Below, piece after piece: positions 34,740 to 43,445 of a stretch of 64,000 nucleotides of DNA. Origin of the DNA: an uncultured Bacteroidales bacterium (lineage in GTDB: Bacteria > Bacteroidota > Bacteroidia > Bacteroidales > F082). The position numbers were made by a program, and so were the translations under genes. Position 1 is the first letter of the stretch. Each line of letters starts with the position of its first letter. Below the pieces are notes generated by a model. It was not told the origin of the DNA. It saw only the letters and a list, made by a program, of their open reading frames with translations, and did no database searches. Location: contig ONFO01000004.1 of NCBI GenBank assembly GCA_900317155.1, forward strand, positions 1 to 64,000, given 5' to 3'.

Positions 34740-37700
34740 ATGAAAAAAACACTACTTTTCGTCCTGGCCCTCGTGACGGGCGTCATGCTACAAGCCCAAG
34801 AATACCGCTTCAACAGCGAACCCAACGGGTTCAGCATCAGCAACAGGAACAAGAGCCAATTGACCCTAAAACATAACCTTGGCTCAGTCACCATAGAAGA
34901 CGCCAACCGTGCCAAAGTGCAGGGGCAGGTCATCACCCTCTCGGGCATCTATCTTTCCAATGAGGCCGGTGCCCCCGACCTGCCAAGCGCCAGCACCTAT
35001 GTTGCCATTCCCAATGGAGCCACAGCCTCGTTAAGGATGGTTTCGTCCACGACCAAGGTCATCGAAAACGTCGATCTCATCCCTGCAGCTGTGCCTCAGC
35101 TCGAAAACGACAACTCCCCAGCCCTCTATCAAAAAGACGCCAGCATTTATGGGCGCAACGCCTTTTATCCCGAGTCGCCATTTCAGATTTCGGAAGTCAC
35201 CGAAATCCGAGGCGTGCAGGTAGTGCTTGTGGGCGTGATGCCATTCCAATACAACCCCATCACCAAGGAGCTTATCGTCTATAGCGACATGGAACTGCAA
35301 CTTGACGTGGAAGGCGGCGACGGCAGCTATGGCGACCTTCGCTACCGCACCCCTGAATGGGACCAGATTCTGCAAGACATCATCCTCAACCGCGACGACC
35401 TGCCCGAAGTGGACTATGGAGAACGCCTGCGCAAACATTACGAAAATCGCGAGACGGGCTGCGAATACATGATTATCACGCCTGATAACGAGGAATTCAT
35501 CTCGCTGGCCGACAGCATCAAGCAATTCAGGACCGAGCAAGGCATCCCTACCGAGGTCTTTACCATATCGCAATGCGGTGGCAACACGGGCACAGCCATC
35601 CGCAACTTCATCCGCACCGCCTACAACACTTGGGACATGCCCCCTGCGGCAGTCCTCATTTTGGGCGACCACAACGCCGACCCCACCCAGGGCATAGTTT
35701 CGTTCACCATGAACAACCACCCTGGCGGCGACGGTTACAACCCCTATATCTCCGACCATGCGTATGCCGTGATGGGCGGGGACCAAATGCCCCAGATCAT
35801 CATAGGCCGCATCACGGGACGCGACTACGATGAAATGTACCACATGATCAAGAAAGACCTGGACTATGAGCGCAGGCCTCCCACCGACCCCTACTTCTAT
35901 GACCGTCCTGTCACCGCCATGGGATTCCAGTTGGAGCGTTGGTTCCAACTCTGTTCCGAAGTGGTGAACGGCTTCTGGGAAAACGAACTCGGCAAGCATC
36001 CCGTCCGTCTGAATGCCATCTACGAAGGCACGCCTGGCAGCCTTTGGTCGACCTACGAACACACCAACGAAGTGTTAGACTATTTCGGACCTACAGGCTG
36101 TGGCTACATTCCACAAACCATGTCGCACCTCACCGAATGGGACGCGACAGGTAACATGGTGAACGAAGCCATCAACAAAGGCGCCTTCCTCATCCAACAC
36201 CGCGACCATGGCGCCGAGGAGCTTTGGGGCGAGCCCAGCTACAGCATTGGTTATATCAAACGCCTAACCAATGAAAACCTCACCTATGTCATGTCGAACA
36301 ACTGCCTCACAGGTCGGTTCAACTATGGCAGTGCAGGTGGCGACGAATGCTTCGCCGAGGTATTTCATCGCCATCAACATGGTGCATTGGGTCTCATTGC
36401 CGCCACGCAGGTTTCCTACTCCTTTGTGAACGACATCTATGTTTGGGGTGCCTACGACAACATGTGGCCCGACTTCATGCCCACCTACGGTACACAACAT
36501 GCCACCAACTTCATTCACCCTGCCTTCGGCAACGCAGCCGGAAAATACTTCCTCAAGCAGTCCTCATGGACCGAAGGCAACTGGAAGTCCATCACCTACT
36601 ACCTCTTCCACCAATTCGGCGATGCCTACATGAAACTCTACAGTGAAGTGCCGCAGGAACTCGCAGTGGAGATGCTACCCGTTTTGACCACCGGCAGCGA
36701 GCAATACACGCTGAAAGCTGACGAAGGCGCCACCATCTGCCTGACCGCTAACGAACAAATCATCGGATTCGACATGGCAACGGGCGACACGCAGCAGATT
36801 GCCATTACCCCACAAGAGGTGGGCACGACCGTGAAACTTACCATAACCAAGCAGAACTACTATCGCTATGAGCGTTACATCAAGACGATTTCTGCTGTAG
36901 AGCCCTACCTCATTCTCAACACGATCGAAATCAACGACGCAGAGGGCAACGACAACCACGCCCCCGACTACAACGAGACCTGCCACTTCAGCCTAGGCTT
37001 ACATAACGCAGGATTCTCCCCTTTGGCCAATTTCAATGTCACACTCTCTTGCGCCCATCCTGCCGTTGAAATCATTCAAGGCACTTCTGCCTATAGCAGC
37101 ATGAATCCCGACGAAATCCAGATGAAAAACGACGCTTTCACCGTACATTTCGGCGATGAATTGTACGATCAAGAAAAGGTGAAGTTTTTCCTGAAGATGG
37201 AGAACGCGAACTACACCTTTGTTGATAGCGTGACGCTCATCGTGAAAGCGCCCAACCTGAAATACGGTAGACTTAGCATTGCGGATTTGAACGGTAACGA
37301 GATGGACCGTCTGATGAAAGGACAATCCATTAATCTAACTTTCGACATTGAAAACCAAGGGGAAAGCAAGTCGTTGGCCATCAGCAACAGAATCAACGTC
37401 ATGGCGCCTTTCCTTCGCGTTGAAGAAAACGAGGATGCCATTCCTGCTATAGAAGCCGGAGCCACGGGACAGGCTTCCTTCCTTGTCCATGTGGATGAAG
37501 ATGCCGTTGACGGTATCATTAACTATAGTCTGCAAGCCGAAAGCGGATTCCACACCGACCACACTGAAAGAGCCATTCCCTTGGGCTATACCTTTGAAGA
37601 CTTTGAAGACGAGACTTTAAACGAAGACCTGCAATGGAACTTAGGTTCAGGTAACAAAAAATGGTTCATCGTGGAAGATGCCACTTCCCACGGTGGCCAT

Positions 37701-38813
37701 TGTCTGAGGTCGCCTGTCATCGGCGACAAAGTCATTGCCAACCTCAACATTGGCATCACTGTTGAAATAGACGACACATTTTCATTCTATTATAAGACAT
37801 CCACCGATGATGGCGACTTACTCATTCTAACATTGAACGGTATAGAAGTAGGCAGTTGGAGCGGCATCGGCGATTGGGAACCAGCCGAGTTCAAGCTGTC
37901 CAAAGGCAGCAATCTGATTCGATTCACTTTCAAGAAAGACAATGAAGGCAACGCGGGTGAAGATGCCGTCATGATTGACGACCTTCGCTTTCCTCCTTTT
38001 GCCAAGATGGTGCTTTATGCCGGTGACGACACAGAAGCCTGCCCTAATGCCACCTTCACCCCTAATGGCTACATCTACAACCAAGCCGATTTCACCTGGG
38101 CAACCCATGGTGATGGCACTTTCGATGACATCACAGCTGAGCACCCGTCTTATACCTTTGGCGAGGCCGACAAGGCAGAAGGAAAAGTGGAACTTACCCT
38201 AACTGGAACATGCGCACACAGTGGGAGCCAACAAAGCGGGACAGTCATAGTAAGTCTTTTGCCCAGCTTTGATCCAAGTTACATGCCTCAAAGCCCAATT
38301 GGTGAGACCGAAATCGACCTGCGCTTGGTCAGCCAGAGCGAATACAGAGGCGAAGAAAACGATGAGGTCATATACAACTGGACCATCGAACCTTCTTCAG
38401 CTGGAACCATCATTTACGAAGGTCATCATGCCCTTGTGAAATGGGACAGCGAATACCGCGGCCAAGCCACCATCAGCTACCGCTATGAGAATCCTTGTGG
38501 TTCCACTGCAGTTTCAGAACCCATACTCGTCAATGTGTTCAACTCGACAGGAATCAACGAACAGGGAACCGAATCCATCGATGTATATCCCAATCCCGCG
38601 AAAGACTTGATTCATGTTAAGACTCATCTAGATGGCGAAGTCATACTGCGTGTCGTCGACCTGACAGGAAAGGTGGTATACGAAAGCCTTTCTGCAACAG
38701 ACTCAGAAACCGCGACAATTGCAACTTCCACGTTCGGAGACAGTGGCATCTACACACTCCAAGTCATCCAAAACGACAATGTATCCAATATCAAAATAGT
38801 CATTATGCCTTAA
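34740..38813 (+). CDS. gingipain-like C25 peptidase with T9SS sorting domain
   Basis: Large secreted cysteine protease (1357 residues). A signal peptide (to LQAQ) is followed by a propeptide region (~25-220) and a Peptidase C25 domain (~240-610) with catalytic His in QHRDHGAEELWG (~487) and Cys in MSNNCLTGRF (~521). Beta-sandwich modules follow, including a MAM/jelly-roll-like segment (~950-1085). The C-terminus (~1285-1357; SIDVYPNPAKDLIHV, VDLTGKVVYE, GIYTLQVIQ) is a T9SS type A sorting domain. Inferred to cross the outer membrane by T9SS and be anchored or released at the surface. Starts at 34740, not the frame's earlier ATG, because the signal peptide begins there. Confidence 0.92.
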   Translation: MKKTLLFVLALVTGVMLQAQEYRFNSEPNGFSISNRNKSQLTLKHNLGSVTIEDANRAKVQGQVITLSGIYLSNEAGAPDLPSASTYVAIPNGATASLRMVSSTTKVIENVDLIPAAVPQLENDNSPALYQKDASIYGRNAFYPESPFQISEVTEIRGVQVVLVGVMPFQYNPITKELIVYSDMELQLDVEGGDGSYGDLRYRTPEWDQILQDIILNRDDLPEVDYGERLRKHYENRETGCEYMIITPDNEEFISLADSIKQFRTEQGIPTEVFTISQCGGNTGTAIRNFIRTAYNTWDMPPAAVLILGDHNADPTQGIVSFTMNNHPGGDGYNPYISDHAYAVMGGDQMPQIIIGRITGRDYDEMYHMIKKDLDYERRPPTDPYFYDRPVTAMGFQLERWFQLCSEVVNGFWENELGKHPVRLNAIYEGTPGSLWSTYEHTNEVLDYFGPTGCGYIPQTMSHLTEWDATGNMVNEAINKGAFLIQHRDHGAEELWGEPSYSIGYIKRLTNENLTYVMSNNCLTGRFNYGSAGGDECFAEVFHRHQHGALGLIAATQVSYSFVNDIYVWGAYDNMWPDFMPTYGTQHATNFIHPAFGNAAGKYFLKQSSWTEGNWKSITYYLFHQFGDAYMKLYSEVPQELAVEMLPVLTTGSEQYTLKADEGATICLTANEQIIGFDMATGDTQQIAITPQEVGTTVKLTITKQNYYRYERYIKTISAVEPYLILNTIEINDAEGNDNHAPDYNETCHFSLGLHNAGFSPLANFNVTLSCAHPAVEIIQGTSAYSSMNPDEIQMKNDAFTVHFGDELYDQEKVKFFLKMENANYTFVDSVTLIVKAPNLKYGRLSIADLNGNEMDRLMKGQSINLTFDIENQGESKSLAISNRINVMAPFLRVEENEDAIPAIEAGATGQASFLVHVDEDAVDGIINYSLQAESGFHTDHTERAIPLGYTFEDFEDETLNEDLQWNLGSGNKKWFIVEDATSHGGHCLRSPVIGDKVIANLNIGITVEIDDTFSFYYKTSTDDGDLLILTLNGIEVGSWSGIGDWEPAEFKLSKGSNLIRFTFKKDNEGNAGEDAVMIDDLRFPPFAKMVLYAGDDTEACPNATFTPNGYIYNQADFTWATHGDGTFDDITAEHPSYTFGEADKAEGKVELTLTGTCAHSGSQQSGTVIVSLLPSFDPSYMPQSPIGETEIDLRLVSQSEYRGEENDEVIYNWTIEPSSAGTIIYEGHHALVKWDSEYRGQATISYRYENPCGSTAVSEPILVNVFNSTGINEQGTESIDVYPNPAKDLIHVKTHLDGEVILRVVDLTGKVVYESLSATDSETATIATSTFGDSGIYTLQVIQNDNVSNIKIVIMP

Positions 38814-38919
38814 TGTCGATCACCTTGTTTCGGGGTCTTATTTCAACAAGTTGAGCACTGAAAACGGGAGTTGTTCCAAGAAAGTTAGCGTCAAATGACA
38901 ATTATTGGAAAGTAATTTC

Positions 38920-38927
38920 TATTTTTG
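38920..38927 (+). promoter_or_regulatory. -7 promoter element of fba
   Basis: TATTTTTG followed by CCG. It predicts a ~150-nt leader that contains the inverted repeat at 38949-39040. Confidence 0.5.
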
Positions 38928-38948
38928 CCGAAAATAACTATAGCCAAT

Positions 38949-39040
38949 AGCCTATGGCCTATGGCCCGCTTCACCCAAAGGTAATGTTTTCTCGCCCTGG
39001 GAGAAGCGAGTCATAGGCTTTAGGCCATAAGCCATCGGCC
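38949..39040. repeat. fold-back element, family D (fba leader)
   Basis: Left arm AGCCTATGGCCTATGGCC then CGCTTC (38949-38972); right arm GAAGCGAGTCATAGGCTTTA then GGCC (39003-39026), continuing to 39040. It forms a long imperfect hairpin inside the predicted fba 5' leader. Confidence 0.65.
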
Positions 39041-39084
39041 AAACAATTAAACGATTCAACAATCAACAATTCAACAATAATAAA

Positions 39085-40092
39085 ATGATCAGCTACAAAG
39101 AATTAGGGCTCGTGAACACCCGTAAAATGTTCGCCAAAGCAGTGGACGGCGGCTATGCCATCCCCGCCTTCAACTTCAACAACATGGAACAAATGCAGGC
39201 CATCATCATGGCTGCCGTCGAGACCAAGTCGCCCGTCATCCTGCAAGTGTCGAAAGGCGCACGCAACTACGCCAACCAGACCCTACTGCGCTACATGGCC
39301 CAAGGTGCCGTGGAATACGCCAAGGAACTCGGCTGCGCCCATCCTGAAATCGTGCTTCACCTCGACCACGGCGACAGCTTCGAGCTATGCAAGTCGTGCA
39401 TCGACATGGGCTTCTCCTCGGTGATGATCGACGGCTCTGCCCTGCCCTACGACGAGAACGTGGCCCTTACCCGCAAGGTTGTCGACTACGCCCATCAATA
39501 CGATGTGACCGTGGAAGGCGAACTCGGCGTGTTGGCTGGTGTGGAAGACGAAGTGGCTGCCGAAGAGAGCCACTACACCAAGCCCGAAGAGGTCATCGAC
39601 TTCGTGACCAAGACTGGTGTGGATTCGTTGGCTATCAGTATCGGCACCTCACATGGTGCCTACAAGTTCACTCCCGAGCAGTGCACCGTCGACCCCGCTA
39701 CGGGTCGCCTCGTGCCGCCTCCGTTGGCTTTCGATGTGCTTGAGGCCATCGAAAAGAAGCTGCCCGGCTTCCCCATCGTGCTGCACGGCTCGTCGTCGGT
39801 GCCGCAAGACGAGGTGGACACCATTAATAAGTATGGTGGTGCGCTGAAGGCCGCCGTGGGCATCCCCGAGGAGCAACTGCGTAAGGCCGCCAAGAGTGCC
39901 GTCTGCAAGATCAACATCGACAGCGACAGCCGCTTGGCCATGACCGCCGCCATCCGCAAGACCTTCGCCGAAAAGCCCGCTGAGTTCGACCCGCGTAAGT
40001 ACCTCGGTCCTGCCCGCGACAGCATGAAGAAGCTCTATGAACACAAGATTATCAATGTGTTAGGCTCGAACGACAAGCTGGAAAATGCTTAA
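39085..40092 (+). CDS. fba: class II fructose-bisphosphate aldolase
   Basis: Zinc-dependent aldolase of glycolysis and gluconeogenesis. 335 residues: AIPAFNFNNMEQMQAII, the zinc ligand His in VLHLDHGDSFELC, VEGELGVLAGVEDEV, IGTSHGAYKF and HGSSSVP. Strong codon bias fits high expression. The A/T leader AACGATTCAACAATCAAC resembles those of purB and ftsY. A small membrane-protein gene follows after 3 nt. Confidence 0.95.
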   Translation: MISYKELGLVNTRKMFAKAVDGGYAIPAFNFNNMEQMQAIIMAAVETKSPVILQVSKGARNYANQTLLRYMAQGAVEYAKELGCAHPEIVLHLDHGDSFELCKSCIDMGFSSVMIDGSALPYDENVALTRKVVDYAHQYDVTVEGELGVLAGVEDEVAAEESHYTKPEEVIDFVTKTGVDSLAISIGTSHGAYKFTPEQCTVDPATGRLVPPPLAFDVLEAIEKKLPGFPIVLHGSSSVPQDEVDTINKYGGALKAAVGIPEEQLRKAAKSAVCKINIDSDSRLAMTAAIRKTFAEKPAEFDPRKYLGPARDSMKKLYEHKIINVLGSNDKLENA

Positions 40093-40095
40093 AGC

Positions 40096-40422
40096 ATGGG
40101 AAAACTGAAAGATGTTCATATCTTTAGTAACGAAAAAGGCTCCATAGCGAAGTTTTTCGTAACTACGGCTACATACGCTGCAGCCTTGTATGCCTCGCAC
40201 ATTCTCACATGGCTTATCGAGAAAGAACCTTTCGAATGGTTGGAAAGCCTTTGGGTGATTTTAATCATTGTTGCACTAATAACAGCTGTTTATTTCATCA
40301 CAAGACTACTTGCCTACCATACCAAGATATTCCCTAAAACCAAGAACCGCGAAGGCATACACGGCGTGAGTTTCATCTTTCTAATGATTATTGCCATTGT
40401 TTTGCTTGTGTTTTTGGTCTAA
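40096..40422 (+). CDS. small membrane protein
   Basis: 108 residues with about three hydrophobic segments (FFVTTATYAAALYASHIL; LWVILIIVALITAVYFI; VSFIFLMIIAIVLLVFLV). No family recognised. It begins 3 nt after the aldolase stop and ends before a shared terminator, so it is translated from the same message. Confidence 0.65.
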   Translation: MGKLKDVHIFSNEKGSIAKFFVTTATYAAALYASHILTWLIEKEPFEWLESLWVILIIVALITAVYFITRLLAYHTKIFPKTKNREGIHGVSFIFLMIIAIVLLVFLV

Positions 40423-40451
40423 AGCAAAAGCAGTTTTTCCAAGCCAAAAAG

Positions 40452-40485
40452 AAAAAGTATCGCAAAATTTTGCGATACTTTTTTG
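40452..40485. terminator. bidirectional terminator
   Basis: AAGTATCGCAAAA / TTTTGCGATACTT perfect stem (40455-40480) flanked by A- and T-runs. It serves the plus-strand fba unit and the minus-strand AAA/DUF4143 gene. Confidence 0.9.
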
Positions 40486-40493
40486 TTGACTGA

Positions 40494-41843
40494 TTATCTC
40501 AATCCCGACAAATCAACCGTGTATGTAATTGGTGTCAATGTGGCTTTTTTTAGGAAGGCGGCCATGTAAATCGGCAAGTAAATGGTTTTGTTGATTCGGC
40601 TCAAATTATTGTTGCTGAACACTATCGCCTCCTTGATTTGATAATCGGGATTGGCCAAGACATTGGTCAAGGCATTGTGGCGTTGGTAGTCTTTGCCCGA
40701 CTTCACCTCAATGGGAACAACCTTGCCGTCCTTCTCTATGACAAAGTCCAGTTCACCTTGCTTCTTGCAGTTGAAGTAATACAACTCAAAACCATGCGCA
40801 TGTAATTCTTGCGCTACTACGTTCTCAAATACAGAACCGAAATTAATTCCCTTGTCGTCTTTGAGAATCCGCAACTGAATGCCTTCCGCGAATTGACATG
40901 TCAAAAGTCCTACGTCGTTTTGAAACAACTTGAACAAATTGCGCGAGCGCGAGAGTTTCAGCGGCACGGTCGGCTCCTCAACATTATAAACAGGCAAGGC
41001 CACACCAGCATCCTTAAGCCAGATGAAACTGTTCTCGTAACGCGAGAATTTCAAATTTTCGTTCAAGTTCTTGAGGATAAACCGTTTGTTCTTGGCATTG
41101 AGTTCCGAAGGTATCATATCGAAGATTTCCTCGATGTACAGTTTATGGTTGCGGTCATATTTGGCGATGTCGCGCTTGTAAAGCCGAATGATGGCCTGTT
41201 GCTCGGCAAGAACATCCTGAAGATTGTTGGTGTCCAAATATTTCTGCACAACCGCCGGCATACCACCAACGATGAGGTAAAGCCTGAACAGTTCCATCAG
41301 TTTCGTATGGATGAAATCGGGAACGGACTTTTTACTATCCCACGCATCCTTGACGGCCTGCATTACATCATCATTTACACCCAATGCCATAAAAAACTCC
41401 TCCAAATCGAGCGGAAACATTTCAACGACATCCATATAACCCACTGGTTCGGAACGCAAGTCGTTGAGTTCCAGGCCTAAAAGCGAGCCACTCAAGATGT
41501 ATCGGTAGCTGCCTTCAGAGACCAAAAACTTGACAGCGGTGACTATGGAAGGACATTCCTGCACCTCATCGAAGAAGAACAAGGTTTTGCCTTCGACGAG
41601 CGGTCGGTCGGCAAGAGCAGAAAGCCTCAAAAGCATATCGTCGCGGTCTTTTGCTTGGACAATAACATCCACAGCATCAGGCATCTCAATAAAGTTGATT
41701 TCGATGAAACTTTCGAAATGGGTTGCCCCGAAATGGCTGATGGAGAACGATTTCCCCGTCTGCCTCGCACCTGTAACAAGCAAAGCTTTGTTATTGGTCT
41801 TGAAAAAATCATATAAATACTTATCAATCTTTCTTTTAAGCAT
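40494..41843 (-). CDS. AAA_14 / DUF4143 ATP-binding protein
   Basis: 449 residues from the ATG at 41843 (MLKRKIDKYLYDFF). Walker A LLVTGARQTGKSFSI, Walker B LFFFDEVQECPSIV, sensor YRYILSGSLLG; the C-terminal DUF4143 domain contains a PD-(D/E)XK-like core (GELDFVIEKDGKVVPIEVKSGK). Such ATPases are abundant in Bacteroidetes and archaea with no firm function. The frame continues upstream through three 33-bp repeats encoding WKxGQ every 11 residues; I regard these as regulatory, but an N-terminal extension cannot be excluded. Confidence 0.85.
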   Translation of the reverse strand: MLKRKIDKYLYDFFKTNNKALLVTGARQTGKSFSISHFGATHFESFIEINFIEMPDAVDVIVQAKDRDDMLLRLSALADRPLVEGKTLFFFDEVQECPSIVTAVKFLVSEGSYRYILSGSLLGLELNDLRSEPVGYMDVVEMFPLDLEEFFMALGVNDDVMQAVKDAWDSKKSVPDFIHTKLMELFRLYLIVGGMPAVVQKYLDTNNLQDVLAEQQAIIRLYKRDIAKYDRNHKLYIEEIFDMIPSELNAKNKRFILKNLNENLKFSRYENSFIWLKDAGVALPVYNVEEPTVPLKLSRSRNLFKLFQNDVGLLTCQFAEGIQLRILKDDKGINFGSVFENVVAQELHAHGFELYYFNCKKQGELDFVIEKDGKVVPIEVKSGKDYQRHNALTNVLANPDYQIKEAIVFSNNNLSRINKTIYLPIYMAAFLKKATLTPITYTVDLSGLR

Positions 41844-41845
41844 AA

Positions 41846-41928
41846 TTTGTCCGTTTTTCCAATGCAAAATAACTACTTTTTGTCCGTTTTTCCAACATGT
41901 TTTTGAATTATTTTGTCCGCTTTTCCAA
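41846..41928. repeat. three 33-bp direct repeats upstream of the AAA_14 gene
   Basis: TTTGTCCGTTTTTCCAA at 41846-41862, again at 41879-41895 and as TTTGTCCGCTTTTCCAA at 41912-41928. The period is exactly 33 bp (about three helical turns, also 11 codons). Confidence 0.75.
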
Positions 41929-41965
41929 CGAAGCCTAAAAAACACGGGGCAAACTTCGTTTTCGT

Positions 41966-41997
41966 TTTGTCACCAAACAATATTATTCCTATTTTTG
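41966..41997 (+). promoter_or_regulatory. promoter of purB
   Basis: -33 TTTG (41966-41969), a 20-nt spacer and -7 TATTTTTG (41990-41997): the best match to the Bacteroidetes promoter consensus in the window. Confidence 0.7.
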
Positions 41998-42061
41998 CGA
42001 TACATTTTGTTGTAATTGAGCAACAACAATTAAACGATTAAACATTCAACAATCAACAATA

Positions 42062-43408
42062 ATGAACCTCAATCCCTTAACCGCCATATCGCCCGTCGAT
42101 GGGCGCTACCGTTCCAAGACCGTTGAGTTAGACGACTTTTTCAGTGAATTTGCCCTCATCCGCTATCGCGTGATGGTCGAGGTGGAGTATTACATCGCTT
42201 TGTGCGAACTTCCCTTGCCGCAACTCGAGCAGTTCAACGGCGACTACGACGACCTACGCGCCATCTATGAGGAATTCCAAACGGAAGACGCTCTCGAAAT
42301 CAAGGAGATAGAAAAAGAGACCAACCACGATGTGAAAGCCGTGGAATACTTCCTGAAACGCCGCTTCGACGAACTCGGCCTGACCGAATTCAAGGAGTTC
42401 TTGCACTTCGGCCTCACCTCGCAAGACATCAACAACACCGCCGTGCCGCTCTCGATGATGGAGGCCCACAAACTGGTGGTGAAACCCGCCTTGGAAGACC
42501 TCATCGACAAGCTGAAAGGCATGGCCGAGGAATGGCGCGACATCCCAATGCTGGCCAAGACCCACGGTCAGCCCGCAAGCCCGACGCATTTGGGCAAGGA
42601 GATCTATGTGTTCGTGGAGCGCCTCAACGACCAGCTGAAGATGCTCAACAGCGTGCCCTTCACAGCCAAGTTCGGCGGCGCCACGGGCAACATGAACGCC
42701 CACAAGGTGGCCTACCCCGACATCGACTGGCCCGCCTTCGCGAAGAAGTTCGTGGAGAAGAGTCTGAAACTCAAGCGTCAGCAGACCACCACGCAAATCG
42801 AGCATTACGACTACATGGCCGCCTACTTCGATGCCCTGCGCCGCGTCAACACCATCCTGATTGATCTCGCGCGCGACATCTGGCTCTACGTCTCGATGGA
42901 ATACTTCAAGCAGAAGATCAAGGCGGGCGAAGTCGGATCCTCGGCGATGCCCCACAAGGTGAACCCCATCGACTTTGAAAACGCCGAAGGCAACCTCGGC
43001 ATGGCCAACGCCATCCTCACCTTCTTGAGCACCAAGCTGCCCATCAGCCGCCTACAGCGCGACCTCACCGACTCCACCGTCACCCGTAACATCGGCGTGC
43101 CGATTGCACATACGCTGATTGCACTTAAGTCGCTGATGAAAGGCTTGGACAAACTCTTGCTCAACGAGGACAAGATCCGCCAAGACCTGCAGCAGAACTA
43201 CGCCGTGGTAGCCGAAGCCATCCAGACCATCCTCCGCCGCGAGCAAATCGAAGGAGCATACGAACTGCTGAAAGGGCTTACCCGCACCAACAAGCACATC
43301 GACAAGGCCGCTATCGATGAGTTCATCAAGGGCTTGCCTGTGAGCGAGAAGATCAAGGCGGAACTGGCTGCCATCACGCCTGAGAATTACACGGGATACA
43401 ATTATTGA
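42062..43408 (+). CDS. purB: adenylosuccinate lyase
   Basis: Purine synthesis enzyme acting twice: on SAICAR and on adenylosuccinate, releasing fumarate. 448 residues of the fumarase/aspartase superfamily: MNLNPLTAISPVDGRYRSKT, the catalytic TSQDINNTA segment, KTHGQPASPTHLGKE, and the signature GSSAMPHKVNPIDFENAEGN. Heads a transcript with an MsbA-like transporter and a small gene (gaps 37 and 3 nt). Confidence 0.96.
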   Translation: MNLNPLTAISPVDGRYRSKTVELDDFFSEFALIRYRVMVEVEYYIALCELPLPQLEQFNGDYDDLRAIYEEFQTEDALEIKEIEKETNHDVKAVEYFLKRRFDELGLTEFKEFLHFGLTSQDINNTAVPLSMMEAHKLVVKPALEDLIDKLKGMAEEWRDIPMLAKTHGQPASPTHLGKEIYVFVERLNDQLKMLNSVPFTAKFGGATGNMNAHKVAYPDIDWPAFAKKFVEKSLKLKRQQTTTQIEHYDYMAAYFDALRRVNTILIDLARDIWLYVSMEYFKQKIKAGEVGSSAMPHKVNPIDFENAEGNLGMANAILTFLSTKLPISRLQRDLTDSTVTRNIGVPIAHTLIALKSLMKGLDKLLLNEDKIRQDLQQNYAVVAEAIQTILRREQIEGAYELLKGLTRTNKHIDKAAIDEFIKGLPVSEKIKAELAAITPENYTGYNY

Positions 43409-43445
43409 GCGGAAATTGCGTTTGGATAAGAGCAAACCGAAGCCT

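Noticed and set aside
41844-41945. N-terminal 34-residue extension of the AAA_14 protein
   Set aside because: Made wholly of the 33-bp repeats; the ATG at 41843 starts the conserved domain directly. Kept as an open question in the findings.
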